From Paucihalobacter sp036825875 (lineage in GTDB: Bacteria > Bacteroidota > Bacteroidia > Flavobacteriales > Flavobacteriaceae): a DNA stretch of 64,000 nucleotides. The translations under genes and the position numbers were made by a program. Within the stretch, counting starts at the first letter, position 1. The number at the start of each line of letters is the position of its first letter. Below the pieces are notes generated by a model, which saw nothing but the letters and a program-made list of their open reading frames with translations, was not told where the DNA came from and did not search any database. Below, in pieces: positions 17,398 to 27,140 of this stretch. Location: assembly GCF_036825875.1 (NCBI RefSeq), contig NZ_DAISXK010000001.1, positions 124,001 through 188,000 of the forward strand, written 5' to 3'.

Positions 17398-19281
17398 TTA
17401 CATTAGTTGCGCTAGTTTAAATCGAATTTGAATGACATTTTGAACTTCTTTAATTGGTTTGAAAGCTTGCTTTAATTTGAGTCGGTTAGATTTGCTCAAT
17501 TGTTCTAATTTCACAAACCTTCCGCTGTCCTTATATTTTAAACCTTCAATAGTCCTAAACGCCAGCAAGGTTTTGAAAGCATCAAGGCAAGATTGGTATA
17601 AAACTTCATTTTGAGGCTCCAGTTTTGCAAGTGCTTCATAACGTTTGATAGTGCTTTTTGGATCGTTAACACCTTTTTCAAGTATCAGCAAGCGTGCCGC
17701 ATCTACCAATGGCATGATGGCACGTGCTTTAATATCGAATTGGTCGTGGTGTGCGCCACTATCTTCAACAACAAACTGACGAAAAAAGCTAAGTGGCGGT
17801 GGATTTTGTAAAGCATTCAACCCGAGATAATTCAAAAACACCTCATAGCTTCCAACAGATTGCCGAATGCTTTCTGATAGCTTCAATTCTAAACTCACAT
17901 CACCATACACCCGTTTAAAATCGAAAAAAATGGTACACATCATTATCGAATTTTCGGATGGTCGGGTAATCCATTTATCGAACTGTGCCTTCCAATCAGA
18001 AATAGACATACACCACTCCGGATTGGAAGCCATCATGTTGGCTGGACATTCTTCAAAACCAACGATGGCGATTGCTTTATTGATGTCGGAGGCAAGATCT
18101 AAAAAATATGATTTTACTTGTGCCTGTTCTTTTTCATCAACATCTTCAAAAATTAGAGCATTGTCTTGGTCGGTAAACAAAAGTTGTTCTTCACGTCCTT
18201 GGCTTCCCAATGCCAGCCAGGTAAAGGCTGTGGGTGGTTGCTGGGTTTTTGTTGTTATAACTTGTTCTATTATTTTTTGGGTGATGCAATTATTGACACT
18301 GCTTACTACAGACGCAATAAAATCAACTGGAACATCACTATCAAAGTAAGCTTGGATAAGCGGTTGTAGTTTTTGTCTAATTTCCGCCAACGCTTCAAAG
18401 GATTTTGCGCGTTTGATTTGCTTTAATAAAACCGATGGATTATTGGTGTTCATAACCACAATGTCATGTGCCGTTACCATACCTAAAACTTGGGAATTGA
18501 CGGAGCCATCTTCGGTAATGCACAAATGCGAAATTCCTTTTTCTAGCATTGCCATCTGACTTTCTAAAGCAGAAATATCAGGAGGAAATGTATAAACCGG
18601 AGCACTCATGATTTGCGTAACGGTTTCGTTAATATTGAAAAAACCAGTGGCGATTTTAGAACGAAGGTCTTTATCAGTTATAATTCCCAGAGGCTGCTGC
18701 TGACTATCGGTAATTAAGATGGAACCTATTTTATGTACGGTCATTAATTTAGCCGCTTCAGCGATGGTATCTTGAGTTATACAGGTTATAACAGGCGTGC
18801 TATATTGTACTCTTTGAAGTGGTAAAATATCAATATTAGAAACCTCTTTAGTATCTTTTTCATCATTTCTGATGGCCAAATTGGAAGCAAAAGCGGTGGC
18901 CAAATACTTATGGACCTCTAGGTTATTTTGAACCATATCAAGAAATTTATCAGCAGGCAGTGCATACACAATAGATTCTTCTATGGCAGCTGCTTTTAAT
19001 TGATAGGCATCGTTACGTAAAATAGCTCTAATGCCGAATACATCACCTTCATCGCAATGGTCAACCAAGTGATTATTTCGATAAAGGCCAACAGCGCCAT
19101 CTTTCACGACATAGAAATACTTGTGCAACAAATCGTTGGTGTTAAATACCAGCTCCTCTTTTTCTAAATATCGAACAACACAAGTACTCGAAATAGTGAT
19201 TAAATCCGAATGTTTAACAAAATTGAAGGGCGGAAAGTCCTTGAGGAAATCAAAAATACGCTGTGAAACGATGTTACTCAT
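17398..19281 (-). CDS. cNMP-binding / CBS-pair / DUF294 nucleotidyltransferase-like protein
   Basis: A 627-residue multidomain regulator. It has a cyclic-nucleotide-binding domain (about 10-130), a CBS pair (about 163-285, with VHKIGSILITD and KGISHLCITEDGS), and a DUF294 nucleotidyltransferase-like domain. The last carries GSQGREEQLLFTDQD (359-373), the GS and DxD signature of GlnD-type enzymes. A DUF294 C-terminal helical domain follows (about 470-620). Such proteins are thought to sense nucleotides and to modify or bind a partner. The downstream exonuclease is one base away. No transport gene is adjacent, unlike the DUF294 genes beside acetate symporters. Confidence 0.88.
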   Translation of the reverse strand: MSNIVSQRIFDFLKDFPPFNFVKHSDLITISSTCVVRYLEKEELVFNTNDLLHKYFYVVKDGAVGLYRNNHLVDHCDEGDVFGIRAILRNDAYQLKAAAIEESIVYALPADKFLDMVQNNLEVHKYLATAFASNLAIRNDEKDTKEVSNIDILPLQRVQYSTPVITCITQDTIAEAAKLMTVHKIGSILITDSQQQPLGIITDKDLRSKIATGFFNINETVTQIMSAPVYTFPPDISALESQMAMLEKGISHLCITEDGSVNSQVLGMVTAHDIVVMNTNNPSVLLKQIKRAKSFEALAEIRQKLQPLIQAYFDSDVPVDFIASVVSSVNNCITQKIIEQVITTKTQQPPTAFTWLALGSQGREEQLLFTDQDNALIFEDVDEKEQAQVKSYFLDLASDINKAIAIVGFEECPANMMASNPEWCMSISDWKAQFDKWITRPSENSIMMCTIFFDFKRVYGDVSLELKLSESIRQSVGSYEVFLNYLGLNALQNPPPLSFFRQFVVEDSGAHHDQFDIKARAIMPLVDAARLLILEKGVNDPKSTIKRYEALAKLEPQNEVLYQSCLDAFKTLLAFRTIEGLKYKDSGRFVKLEQLSKSNRLKLKQAFKPIKEVQNVIQIRFKLAQLM

Positions 19282-19286
19282 ACCTC

Positions 19287-19294
19287 CAAATTTA
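19287..19294 (-). promoter_or_regulatory. Predicted -7 element TAAATTTG for the DUF294 gene
   Basis: TAAATTTG on the minus strand ends six bases before the A of the ATG at 19281. Normal spacing from this element puts transcription at or next to the start codon, implying a leaderless or near-leaderless mRNA. The intervening bases read GAGGT. Confidence 0.45.
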
Positions 19295-19356
19295 ATGAAA
19301 ATATGGAATTGATGACATGATTATTATCATTAAAAGATGAAACTTAGATGCTCGAA

Positions 19357-19932
19357 TTATGCTTTAATACCAAGCTTTTGCTGTATTGCGTCAAGTACGA
19401 ATATATAATAATCTTTGTTTGAAGCGACAAAATGAGAATTGGTTTCACTTTTGGTCAACAACTCTAAAAATGATTTTATAGTTACCAATTTAATAGCCTC
19501 CACTTCTTCGGGTTGTGGAATGAGTGTTAAAATATCTTGGGTTAATTCCGCAATAAACACATGGTGAAACTCGTAATCTTTTATGGCGCCATCGTTATAA
19601 TTCTTACAATGTTTATGAATCCCAATTTTAGTGAGTTGTTCAGCTTGTAATTGTAATCCGAGTTCTTCGTTGGTTTCTCGAATGGCGGCTGCTTCTATAG
19701 ATTCACCGGCATCAATATGGCCAGCGGCCGACACATCCCAAAGCAGTGGATAAATACTTTTTTTATGCGAACGTTGTTGGAGTAAAATCTCACCCGTGCT
19801 GGTGTACAGCCACAAGTGAATGGTATTGTGATACCACCCGTGTTGGTGCGCCTCGTCTTTTAGGGCGACTTTACCTGTTGGCGCACCATCGGCGGTAACA
19901 ATATCGATATATTCAGCTTGCTTATTAGTCAA
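19357..19932 (-). CDS. Nudix hydrolase (IDI/YfcD-like)
   Basis: The 191-residue protein has a complete Nudix box spanning residues 71-93 (GHIDAGESIE, then REtnEELG), with all metal-binding glutamates present. The N-terminal region (QHGWYHNTIHLWLYTSTGE) and the LLQQRSHKKS segment match the group related to isopentenyl-diphosphate isomerase and YfcD. It hydrolyses a nucleoside diphosphate-X compound; the substrate is not known. It overlaps the end of the M42 peptidase gene by eight bases, so the two are probably cotranscribed. Confidence 0.9.
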   Translation of the reverse strand: MTNKQAEYIDIVTADGAPTGKVALKDEAHQHGWYHNTIHLWLYTSTGEILLQQRSHKKSIYPLLWDVSAAGHIDAGESIEAAAIRETNEELGLQLQAEQLTKIGIHKHCKNYNDGAIKDYEFHHVFIAELTQDILTLIPQPEEVEAIKLVTIKSFLELLTKSETNSHFVASNKDYYIFVLDAIQQKLGIKA

Positions 19933-21013
19933 AATAACTAAAAGTCTGTCCGCTTTTAATAGTTAATAGTGATTCGTAAATGAGTTTGATAACATTTTCA
20001 ACATCGTCACGTTGTACCATTTCTACGGTGGTATGCATGTAACGCAGCGGCAATGAAATTAATGCCGACGCTACGCCGCCATTGCTATAAGCAAAAGCAT
20101 CGGTGTCAGTTCCTGTAGCTCGAGATAATGCCGATCGTTGAAACGGAATTTTGTGTTTTTCAGCCGTATCGGTGATTAAATCTCTCAGTTTTTGTTGCAC
20201 TGCCGGCGCATAAGCAATCACTGGACCTTTGCCAATTTGTGCATAGCCTTGAACCTTTTGATTGATCATCGGGGTAGTGGTATCGTGGGTTACATCGGTA
20301 ACAATAGCAGCATTAGGCTTGATGGTTTGGGTAATCATTTCCGCACCGCGCAATCCTATCTCTTCTTGCACCGAATTGGTGATATACAAACCAAAAGGTA
20401 ATTTCTTCTTGTTTTCGTGAAGTAATCTAGCTACCTCGGCAATCATAAATCCACCCATTCTATTGTCTAAGGCGCGACATACAAACTTATCCTTGTTCAG
20501 TATATGGAATTCATCTGGATAGGTGATCACACAGCCTACGTGGATTCCCATTTTTTCAACCTCGGCCTTGTCTTTGGCGCCTACATCAATGGTAATATTT
20601 TCAGGTTTGGGTGCTTCTTCTTTCGATTTATCTCTGGTATGAATAGCTGGCCATCCAAAAACACCTTTTACGATGCCTTTTTTGGTATGAACATCCACAA
20701 TTTTACTGGGTGCAATTTGATGGTCGCTACCGCCATTGCGAATCACATAAATCAAACCGTCATCGGTAATATAATTAACGTACCATGAAATTTCATCGGC
20801 ATGGCCTTCAATCACTACTTTATAGTCGGCTTCGGGATTGATCACACCAACAGCACTGCCATAGGTATCGGTAATAAAGGTGTCTACATAAGGTTTCAGG
20901 TAGGCCATCCAAAGTTTTTGACCGTTCCATTCGTAGCCAGTTGGTGAAGGATTATTGAGGTAATTCTTTAAAAACTCCAGTGATTTTTTATTCAATATGC
21001 TTTCTTTAGCCAT
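19925..21013 (-). CDS. M42 family metallo-aminopeptidase
   Basis: The 362-residue cytosolic peptidase has the M42 metal ligands: GHADEISW (His71), CRALDNRMGG (bridging Asp), SVQEEIGLRG (catalytic and ligand Glu), the VTDVTHD aspartate, and a C-terminal RYMHTTVEM histidine. This layout matches the glutamyl aminopeptidase/TET group, which degrade peptides released by the proteasome or other proteases. Its length is normal and the sequence intact. It is the first gene of a two-gene unit with the Nudix hydrolase. Confidence 0.93.
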   Translation of the reverse strand: MAKESILNKKSLEFLKNYLNNPSPTGYEWNGQKLWMAYLKPYVDTFITDTYGSAVGVINPEADYKVVIEGHADEISWYVNYITDDGLIYVIRNGGSDHQIAPSKIVDVHTKKGIVKGVFGWPAIHTRDKSKEEAPKPENITIDVGAKDKAEVEKMGIHVGCVITYPDEFHILNKDKFVCRALDNRMGGFMIAEVARLLHENKKKLPFGLYITNSVQEEIGLRGAEMITQTIKPNAAIVTDVTHDTTTPMINQKVQGYAQIGKGPVIAYAPAVQQKLRDLITDTAEKHKIPFQRSALSRATGTDTDAFAYSNGGVASALISLPLRYMHTTVEMVQRDDVENVIKLIYESLLTIKSGQTFSYFD

Positions 21014-21147
21014 TTATAAGTATTTTAGTGAATTAATCAGATTTGTAAAATTAATTTGATTTTTTCGAACCACATAACAATTTTAACAAAGCTTGTAACA
21101 AAATCAACTTATTTGTGTCCAATACACCAAACATTAAAATTCAACTC

Positions 21148-22038
21148 ATGAAACTAGTCATCAAGAATCTTACAAAAACTTACAAGAATGGGGTTAAGGC
21201 CTTAGACGATTTAAATCTTGAAATAGGCGCCGGTATGTTCGGTTTATTAGGACCGAATGGTGCTGGAAAATCCTCTTTGATGCGAACAATCGCTACGCTG
21301 CAAAGCCCAGACTCAGGAAGTATCACCTTTGGAGATATTGATGTTTTGAATGATAAAATGGCGCTGCGTAAGCTTTTGGGTTATTTACCGCAGTCTTTTG
21401 GTGTATATCCAAAACTTTCAGCTGAAGCCTTACTAGATTACTTTGCAACTTTAAAAGGTATTTCTTCTAAAAAAGAACGCGAAGCCATTGTAAAAGAAGT
21501 TTTAGAGATTACCAATTTATATGATGTTCGTAAAAAACATGTGGCTGGCTATTCTGGTGGTATGAAACAGCGTTTTGGAATTGCTCAGTTATTGCTTAAC
21601 AATCCAAAACTTATTATTGTAGATGAACCAACCGCAGGATTGGATCCAGCTGAGCGTCACCGATTTTTAAACGTGTTACGTGAGGTGGGAACTAATTGTA
21701 CCGTGATTTTTTCAACGCATATCGTTGACGATGTCAAGGAACTTTGCAATGAAATGGCCATACTTAACGGTGGTAAAATTTTACAACACAGCACGCCCGC
21801 TCAGGCCACTCAAGAACTTGAAGGCAAAATTTGGACTAAAATTATTGAGCGCGACGAATTGGAACAACATGAAGCCATGTACAACATTTTGTCGTCTAAT
21901 TACAACCAAGATAACACTTTAAATATTCGTGTGTTTAGTAATAAACAACCGGCAGCCGATTTTAAACTGGCCAATGCACAGTTGGATGATGTTTATTTTA
22001 TTGCTTTAAAGGGCGATATGGAAACTGCTGCTGTTTAA
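21148..22038 (+). CDS. ABC transporter ATP-binding protein
   Basis: The 296-residue ATPase has Walker A GPNGAGKSS, Q-loop, signature YSGGMKQR, Walker B LIIVDEPTAGLDP and a downstream STHIVDDV switch. The frame is open from a GTG at 21115, but the ATG at 21148 (MKLVIKNLTKTYKNG) gives the normal ABC start. The C-terminal extension after residue 215 is typical of ABC-2 type ATPases. It is 22 bases upstream of the fused permease/peptidase and doubtless forms one transporter with it. Confidence 0.95.
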   Translation: MKLVIKNLTKTYKNGVKALDDLNLEIGAGMFGLLGPNGAGKSSLMRTIATLQSPDSGSITFGDIDVLNDKMALRKLLGYLPQSFGVYPKLSAEALLDYFATLKGISSKKEREAIVKEVLEITNLYDVRKKHVAGYSGGMKQRFGIAQLLLNNPKLIIVDEPTAGLDPAERHRFLNVLREVGTNCTVIFSTHIVDDVKELCNEMAILNGGKILQHSTPAQATQELEGKIWTKIIERDELEQHEAMYNILSSNYNQDNTLNIRVFSNKQPAADFKLANAQLDDVYFIALKGDMETAAV

Positions 22039-22060
22039 TTAATTACAAAAATAATAAATT

Positions 22061-25000
22061 ATGTTTTCAACCATATTTAAGCACGAATTAAGTTATTGGA
22101 TTAAAAAGCCAGCAACCTATATCTATTGTGCCATATTTTTTATTTTAGCTTTGTTTTTATCGTCGGCTTCTGCTGGAATTTTCGATAGTATAACCGTTAC
22201 AACAGGCTCTTCATATATTGTAAATTCACCTATTGCCATAAATGGATTGTTCAATTCATTAACTGTATTAATTTTCTTTTTATTTCCATCTATTGTTGGG
22301 GTTGCTATTTACAGAGATTACAAAAGTGAAATGCATACCATTTTGTATTCCTATCCATTTACTAAAGCCAACTATTTATTTGCGAAGTTTTTTAGTGCCA
22401 TTTTGGTGGTGACGCTTATAGTAATTGCCATTGGGATTGGTATGTTTATTGGATTTAGAATGCCGGGTACCAATTCCGAAATTGTTGGGCCATTTAGCTT
22501 GCAAGCCTATTTGCACAGTTATACGGTATACATATTGCCAAACATCTTATTATTTGGTGCCATCGTGTTTGCTGTAGTAACGTTTACCAGAAATATTGCT
22601 GCAGGATTTATTACCGTTGTACTTATTTTGTTAATTCAAGGACTGCTTGAAAGTTTGTTAGGTACGCCTGATAATCGTTATTTAGCGGCCTTGTTAGATC
22701 CGTTTGGCGCATCCGCTCAAAATTACTATACACGCTATTGGACCGTCGCTGAGCAGAATGAATTACAATTACCATTAAAAGAAGTGATAGTTTACAATCG
22801 TTTACTGTGGCTTGGTTTTGCAGCACTCATTTTTGGAACGGTTTTTAAAGTGTTTAGTTTTAGTCAAAATGCGCTAAGTTTTTCATTTAGAAAACAACAA
22901 GGCGAGCGTTCAATCAAATCTAACTTTGGTGGTATTACCAGAATTAAATTACCAACAGTTTCCTACGATTTTTCATTTTTAAATCATTTAAAAACAAGTT
23001 GGAAACTTTCTAAACTAGATTTGACTTATATCATTAAGAACTGGCCTTTCGTTAGTATTGTGTTGGTTGGTTTGATATTAATCTTAATTGGTTTATCGGA
23101 AGTTGGTAATATTTTCGGCACCAAAACATTACCACTTACTTGGAAAATGCTTCAAGGTGGTGGCGTGTTTACTTTGGCGATCAATGTTTGCACATTTTTA
23201 TACGCTGGATTATTGGTACAACGCGCCAAAATTGCCAATATGAATCATTTACTCGACATCACACCAACACCTAATTGGGTAGTTTGGTTGTCTAAGCTGA
23301 TGGCCTTACTTAAAATGCAATTGATAATGCTCTTTGTGGTCATGATTTCTGGAATTTTATTTCAAATCTATAGTGGTTTTTATCAGTTTGAAATAGGTCA
23401 ATATTTATATCAATTATTTGTATTAGACTTTATCTCTTTTGCAATTTGGGCTTTGATGGCAATGTTTATTCAAGTACTAATAGGGAATGCTTATTTGGGA
23501 TTATTTATTCTGTTGGTGCTTTGGATTGGTATCCCATTTTTAAGTGCAGCCGGAATTGAACAAGATATTTATAAATACAACCAAGGTCCTGGTTATTCCT
23601 ATTCTGATATGAATGGTTATGGCACCTCTTTTTGGCCTTATATGGTTTATAAGCTGTATTGGCTTATAGCTGGATTATTGCTTTTACTAGTTACAGCTTT
23701 GTTTTGGGTTAGAGGCTTACCAAATTCATTTAAAGAACGCTTAATCATGGCCAAACAAAGAATGAAAGGCCTTTCGTTGGTCTCGTTTATAGTGTTATTA
23801 ATTGCATTTCTAGGGATTGGTTATGGTTTGTATTATCAAAACAACGTAAAAAACACGCGAACTTCGGCTAAAGAAAGTGAACTACAAGCCGTAGAAAGAG
23901 AGAAAACATACAAAAAATACCTGAACAAGGCACAGCCGCGGATAATTGCAGTGAATGCCAACGTTCATATTTTCCCTGAAGATTTAAATTTTGAAGCCGA
24001 TGCCAATTATTTAATGGTCAATAAAACCAATCAAAGCATCGACACCTTGTTCTTAAATACCAACAGCTATATCAATACTTATGATTTCAGCTTGAACAAT
24101 GAATTGGTGGTGAACGATACGGTTCATAGGGTAAACCTCTATAAATTACAGCAACCTTTAATGCCAGGTGATACCATTTCCTTAGAGGTAACTGTTAAAA
24201 ATAAATCTAATAATTGGTTGCGAAAACGCTCTCCTGTATTGTATAATGGAACTTTTATTAATAATTTTCAAATATTTCCTTCTTTCGGGTATAACAGTGG
24301 TGGTGAATTGCGTGACGATAAAACCCGCGAAAAATACGAATTGCCACCCAATCCGTTAAAACCACATCCTTCAGATAGCACCGCACTTGGAGATACTTAT
24401 ATTTCTAAAGACGCCGATTGGATAGATTTTGAAGCCACCGTAAGTACATCTAAAGAACAAATTGCCATTGCACCAGGCTATTTGCAGAAGGAATGGGAAG
24501 AAGGCGACCGAAAGTTCTTTCATTATAAAATGGATAGCAAGATCTTAAATTTCTATGCCTTTATTTCAGCAGAATTTGAGGTTAAAAAAGATAAGTGGAA
24601 TGATGTTAATCTTGAGATTTATTACCACAAAGATCACACGTTCAATTTAGACCGAATGATGCTAGGCTTAAAAGATGCCTTGGCCTATGCTTCCGAAAAT
24701 TATAGTCCGTACCAACACAAACAGGCTAGAATTATTGAGTTTCCACGAACCTCGGGTAGTTTTGCACAGGCATTTCCTAATACCATTCCATTTTCTGAAG
24801 CTATTGGTTTTATTGCCGATGTAGACGATTCGGAAGAAGGTGGTGTTGATTATCCGTATGCTATTACGGCACACGAAATTGCGCACCAATGGTGGGCGCA
24901 TCAAGTAATTGGTGCTGATGTTTTAGGTGCCACAATGTTGTCTGAAAGCTTATCAGAATACACATCATTAAAAGTATTAGAACATAAATACGGCAAAACT

Positions 25001-25714
25001 AAAATGCGTAAGTTTTTAAAAGATGCTTTGGATAATTATCTACTTTCCCGAACATTTGAACGGAAGCGTGAAAAACCGCTCATGTACAACGACGGACAAG
25101 GTTATATACATTACCAAAAGGGATCTTTGGTATTCTATGCCATGAGTGATTATTTAGGTGAAAAGACGCTCAATAATGCTTTAAAATCCTATGTGTCAAA
25201 GGTGGCTTTTCAAGAACCACCTTACACGACTTCGATAGAATTGGTTGAAGAATTAAGGCAAGTTACACCAGATTCGCTACAGTATTTAATAAAAGACATG
25301 TATGAAACTATAACCCTGTACAGTAACAATGTGGTGGACGCCAGTTTTAAAAAATTAGACAATGGTAAGTATGAGGTTGAAATTGAGTTTAATGTGAGTA
25401 AATACCGTAACAACGATTTGGGTAAAACCTACTACAATGAAACCGAAACCGATACTTTAAATTACAAGACTGAAACTATGCGCAAGCCGATTTATTCGGC
25501 GCCATTGGCCGATTATGTTGATATTGGTATTTTTGGTGAAAAGGAAGAGAGCAGCGACGAACCAGAAGAAGTTTTATATTTGAAAAAACACAAAATAAAT
25601 ACCATCAATAATAAGGTGACAATAATTGTTGATAAGGAACCCAAAGAAGTTGGTGTGGACCCATTTAACAAGCTCATCGACACTAATTCCGAAGATAACC
25701 GAAAACAACTATAA
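22061..25714 (+). CDS. Fusion of ABC-2-type permease and M1-family aminopeptidase
   Basis: The 1217-residue protein has two permease blocks of six or so membrane helices each (about 15-260 and 320-600), then a periplasmic M1 gluzincin domain (about 650-1200). The peptidase carries HEIAH (938-942), continuing QWWAHQVIGADVLG and then MLSES, whose glutamate is the likely third zinc ligand. That glutamate is one residue further from the histidines than in the classic HExxH-x18-E motif, a spacing I recall as a feature of this Bacteroidota fusion family. With the upstream ATPase it may export and trim, or import, peptides. Direction and substrate are unknown. Confidence 0.9.
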   Translation: MFSTIFKHELSYWIKKPATYIYCAIFFILALFLSSASAGIFDSITVTTGSSYIVNSPIAINGLFNSLTVLIFFLFPSIVGVAIYRDYKSEMHTILYSYPFTKANYLFAKFFSAILVVTLIVIAIGIGMFIGFRMPGTNSEIVGPFSLQAYLHSYTVYILPNILLFGAIVFAVVTFTRNIAAGFITVVLILLIQGLLESLLGTPDNRYLAALLDPFGASAQNYYTRYWTVAEQNELQLPLKEVIVYNRLLWLGFAALIFGTVFKVFSFSQNALSFSFRKQQGERSIKSNFGGITRIKLPTVSYDFSFLNHLKTSWKLSKLDLTYIIKNWPFVSIVLVGLILILIGLSEVGNIFGTKTLPLTWKMLQGGGVFTLAINVCTFLYAGLLVQRAKIANMNHLLDITPTPNWVVWLSKLMALLKMQLIMLFVVMISGILFQIYSGFYQFEIGQYLYQLFVLDFISFAIWALMAMFIQVLIGNAYLGLFILLVLWIGIPFLSAAGIEQDIYKYNQGPGYSYSDMNGYGTSFWPYMVYKLYWLIAGLLLLLVTALFWVRGLPNSFKERLIMAKQRMKGLSLVSFIVLLIAFLGIGYGLYYQNNVKNTRTSAKESELQAVEREKTYKKYLNKAQPRIIAVNANVHIFPEDLNFEADANYLMVNKTNQSIDTLFLNTNSYINTYDFSLNNELVVNDTVHRVNLYKLQQPLMPGDTISLEVTVKNKSNNWLRKRSPVLYNGTFINNFQIFPSFGYNSGGELRDDKTREKYELPPNPLKPHPSDSTALGDTYISKDADWIDFEATVSTSKEQIAIAPGYLQKEWEEGDRKFFHYKMDSKILNFYAFISAEFEVKKDKWNDVNLEIYYHKDHTFNLDRMMLGLKDALAYASENYSPYQHKQARIIEFPRTSGSFAQAFPNTIPFSEAIGFIADVDDSEEGGVDYPYAITAHEIAHQWWAHQVIGADVLGATMLSESLSEYTSLKVLEHKYGKTKMRKFLKDALDNYLLSRTFERKREKPLMYNDGQGYIHYQKGSLVFYAMSDYLGEKTLNNALKSYVSKVAFQEPPYTTSIELVEELRQVTPDSLQYLIKDMYETITLYSNNVVDASFKKLDNGKYEVEIEFNVSKYRNNDLGKTYYNETETDTLNYKTETMRKPIYSAPLADYVDIGIFGEKEESSDEPEEVLYLKKHKINTINNKVTIIVDKEPKEVGVDPFNKLIDTNSEDNRKQL

Positions 25715-25762
25715 TATTAGAACAATTTTAAGGTTATACATTTTGTAAATCCGTAATTTTAT

Positions 25763-25781
25763 ATCCCGAATTATTCGGGAT
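25763..25781 (+). terminator. Hairpin after the permease/M1 fusion
   Basis: 8-bp stem atcccgaa (25763-25770) / ttcgggat (25774-25781) with a 3-nt loop, followed by gttttag. It is weaker than a classic terminator because the T run is short. It separates the ABC/M1 genes from the DUF4294 gene. Confidence 0.55.
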
Positions 25782-25807
25782 GTTTTAGTTATTTTAACCA
25801 CTATCTA

Positions 25808-26500
25808 TTGAGATTATTAGTTTTTATAATCATAGTAATTCCTTGTGTGGTCTGGTCGCAAACAGAACCCAAAAAAAAGGACAGCACCTTAGTGCAATAT
25901 TTTTATGTTGGCGGAGACTCTTTAGCTATGGATGCCATATATTTGGATGAAGTGCGTATTCTTGAAAGTCTTAAGTTTATAGATAAGGACGAACGCATTA
26001 ATTACCTCATTTTAAAGCGTAAAACATTAAAAGTGTATCCTTACGCCAAACTCGCCTCGGAACGTTTGGAGGCTTTAAACGAACGTTTGGAAAGCCTTGA
26101 AAACAAACGAGAAAGACGCCGGTATTCTAAAATGATTCAGAAATATATTGAAGAAGAATTTTCCGCCGAACTCAAGAAACTCACCAAAAGCGAAGGTCAG
26201 ATTTTAGTAAAACTCATCCACAGACAAACCGGTAAAACCGCTTTTGAATTGGTAAAAGAATTACGCACTGGTTGGCGCGCATTTTGGTACAACAATACGG
26301 CTTCTTTATTCGATATTTCGCTTAAGAAAGAATTTCAACCTGTAGACGTTAAGGAAGACTTTTTTATTGAAGATATTTTAGAACGTGCCTTTCAAAGTGA
26401 ACAATTGGAACGACAGAAATCGGCTTTCTATATCGATTATTTTAGCCTTACCGAAAAATGGATTCATCAAAAACCAACGGTGGTCAACCCTAAAAATTAA
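25808..26500 (+). CDS. DUF4294 domain-containing protein
   Basis: The 230-residue protein starts from TTG with a signal peptide (about 1-18, ending VVWSQ). The helical body holds the family stretch TLKVYPYAKLASERLEALN and a conserved LVKLIHRQTGKTAFELVKE motif near 140-160. DUF4294 is a Bacteroidota family of unknown function; exported proteins of this length are typical. Its TAA shares a base with the next ATG (TAATG), so the hemolysin III gene is translationally coupled. Confidence 0.87.
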   Translation: MRLLVFIIIVIPCVVWSQTEPKKKDSTLVQYFYVGGDSLAMDAIYLDEVRILESLKFIDKDERINYLILKRKTLKVYPYAKLASERLEALNERLESLENKRERRRYSKMIQKYIEEEFSAELKKLTKSEGQILVKLIHRQTGKTAFELVKELRTGWRAFWYNNTASLFDISLKKEFQPVDVKEDFFIEDILERAFQSEQLERQKSAFYIDYFSLTEKWIHQKPTVVNPKN

Positions 26501-27126
26501 TGCGCGTACAAACACATAAAGAAGAACTGCTTAACGCTTACACCCATGGTCTTGGTGCATTGTTAGGTATTGCAGGTCTTATACTTTTATTGTTAAAAAA
26601 CAATTCTGAAGTGCCATTTAGCACCTTTAGTGTGGTAGTTTATGGTATTTCAATTATCGTTCTTTTTAGTGCTTCTACCTTATATCACTCTGTGAGAAAG
26701 GAACGTCAAAAACACTACTTTAGAATTGTTGACCACATCAGTATTTATTTTTTAATTGCAGGTACTTATACACCAGTATTGCTGATCACACTAGCTGATA
26801 CACGTGGCTGGTTGTTATTTTGGGTGGTATGGGGAATTGCAGCGTTTGGGGTAATTCTTAAATTGTTTTTTACTGGACGGTTCGAGGTGTTTTCAACGTT
26901 GCTTTATTTGCTGATGGGTTGGCTCATTATTTTCGATTTTAGTAACCTATCTGAAGCTATTGGACCAAATGGGATTTTGTGGCTGTTTATTGGCGGACTT
27001 TCCTACACCATTGGGATTGTATTTTATGCCATTCAAAAAATTCCTTACAACCATGTGATTTGGCATTTGTTTGTTTTAGGCGGTGCGCTGGGGCACTTCT
27101 TTATGATTTACCTTTTTGTTGTTTAA
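26500..27126 (+). CDS. Hemolysin III (PAQR-type) family membrane protein
   Basis: The 208-residue integral membrane protein has about seven hydrophobic helices. It shows the family histidines: EELLNAYTHGLGALLG at the N-terminus, LYHSVRKE in helix 2, and HVIWHLFVLGGALGHFF in the last helices. These are the predicted metal-binding residues of the PAQR/hemolysin III fold. Despite the name, its role in flavobacteria is unknown and may be lipid homeostasis. It is coupled to the DUF4294 gene by a TAATG overlap. Confidence 0.92.
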   Translation: MRVQTHKEELLNAYTHGLGALLGIAGLILLLLKNNSEVPFSTFSVVVYGISIIVLFSASTLYHSVRKERQKHYFRIVDHISIYFLIAGTYTPVLLITLADTRGWLLFWVVWGIAAFGVILKLFFTGRFEVFSTLLYLLMGWLIIFDFSNLSEAIGPNGILWLFIGGLSYTIGIVFYAIQKIPYNHVIWHLFVLGGALGHFFMIYLFVV

Positions 27127-27140
27127 AACTAAAAGTCAAT

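Noticed and set aside
17867..18349. A 160-codon plus-strand frame opposite the DUF294 gene
   Set aside because: Despite its length, it is antisense to the nucleotidyltransferase region, whose motifs are intact; its amino-acid composition is unlike a normal protein and it has no domain.
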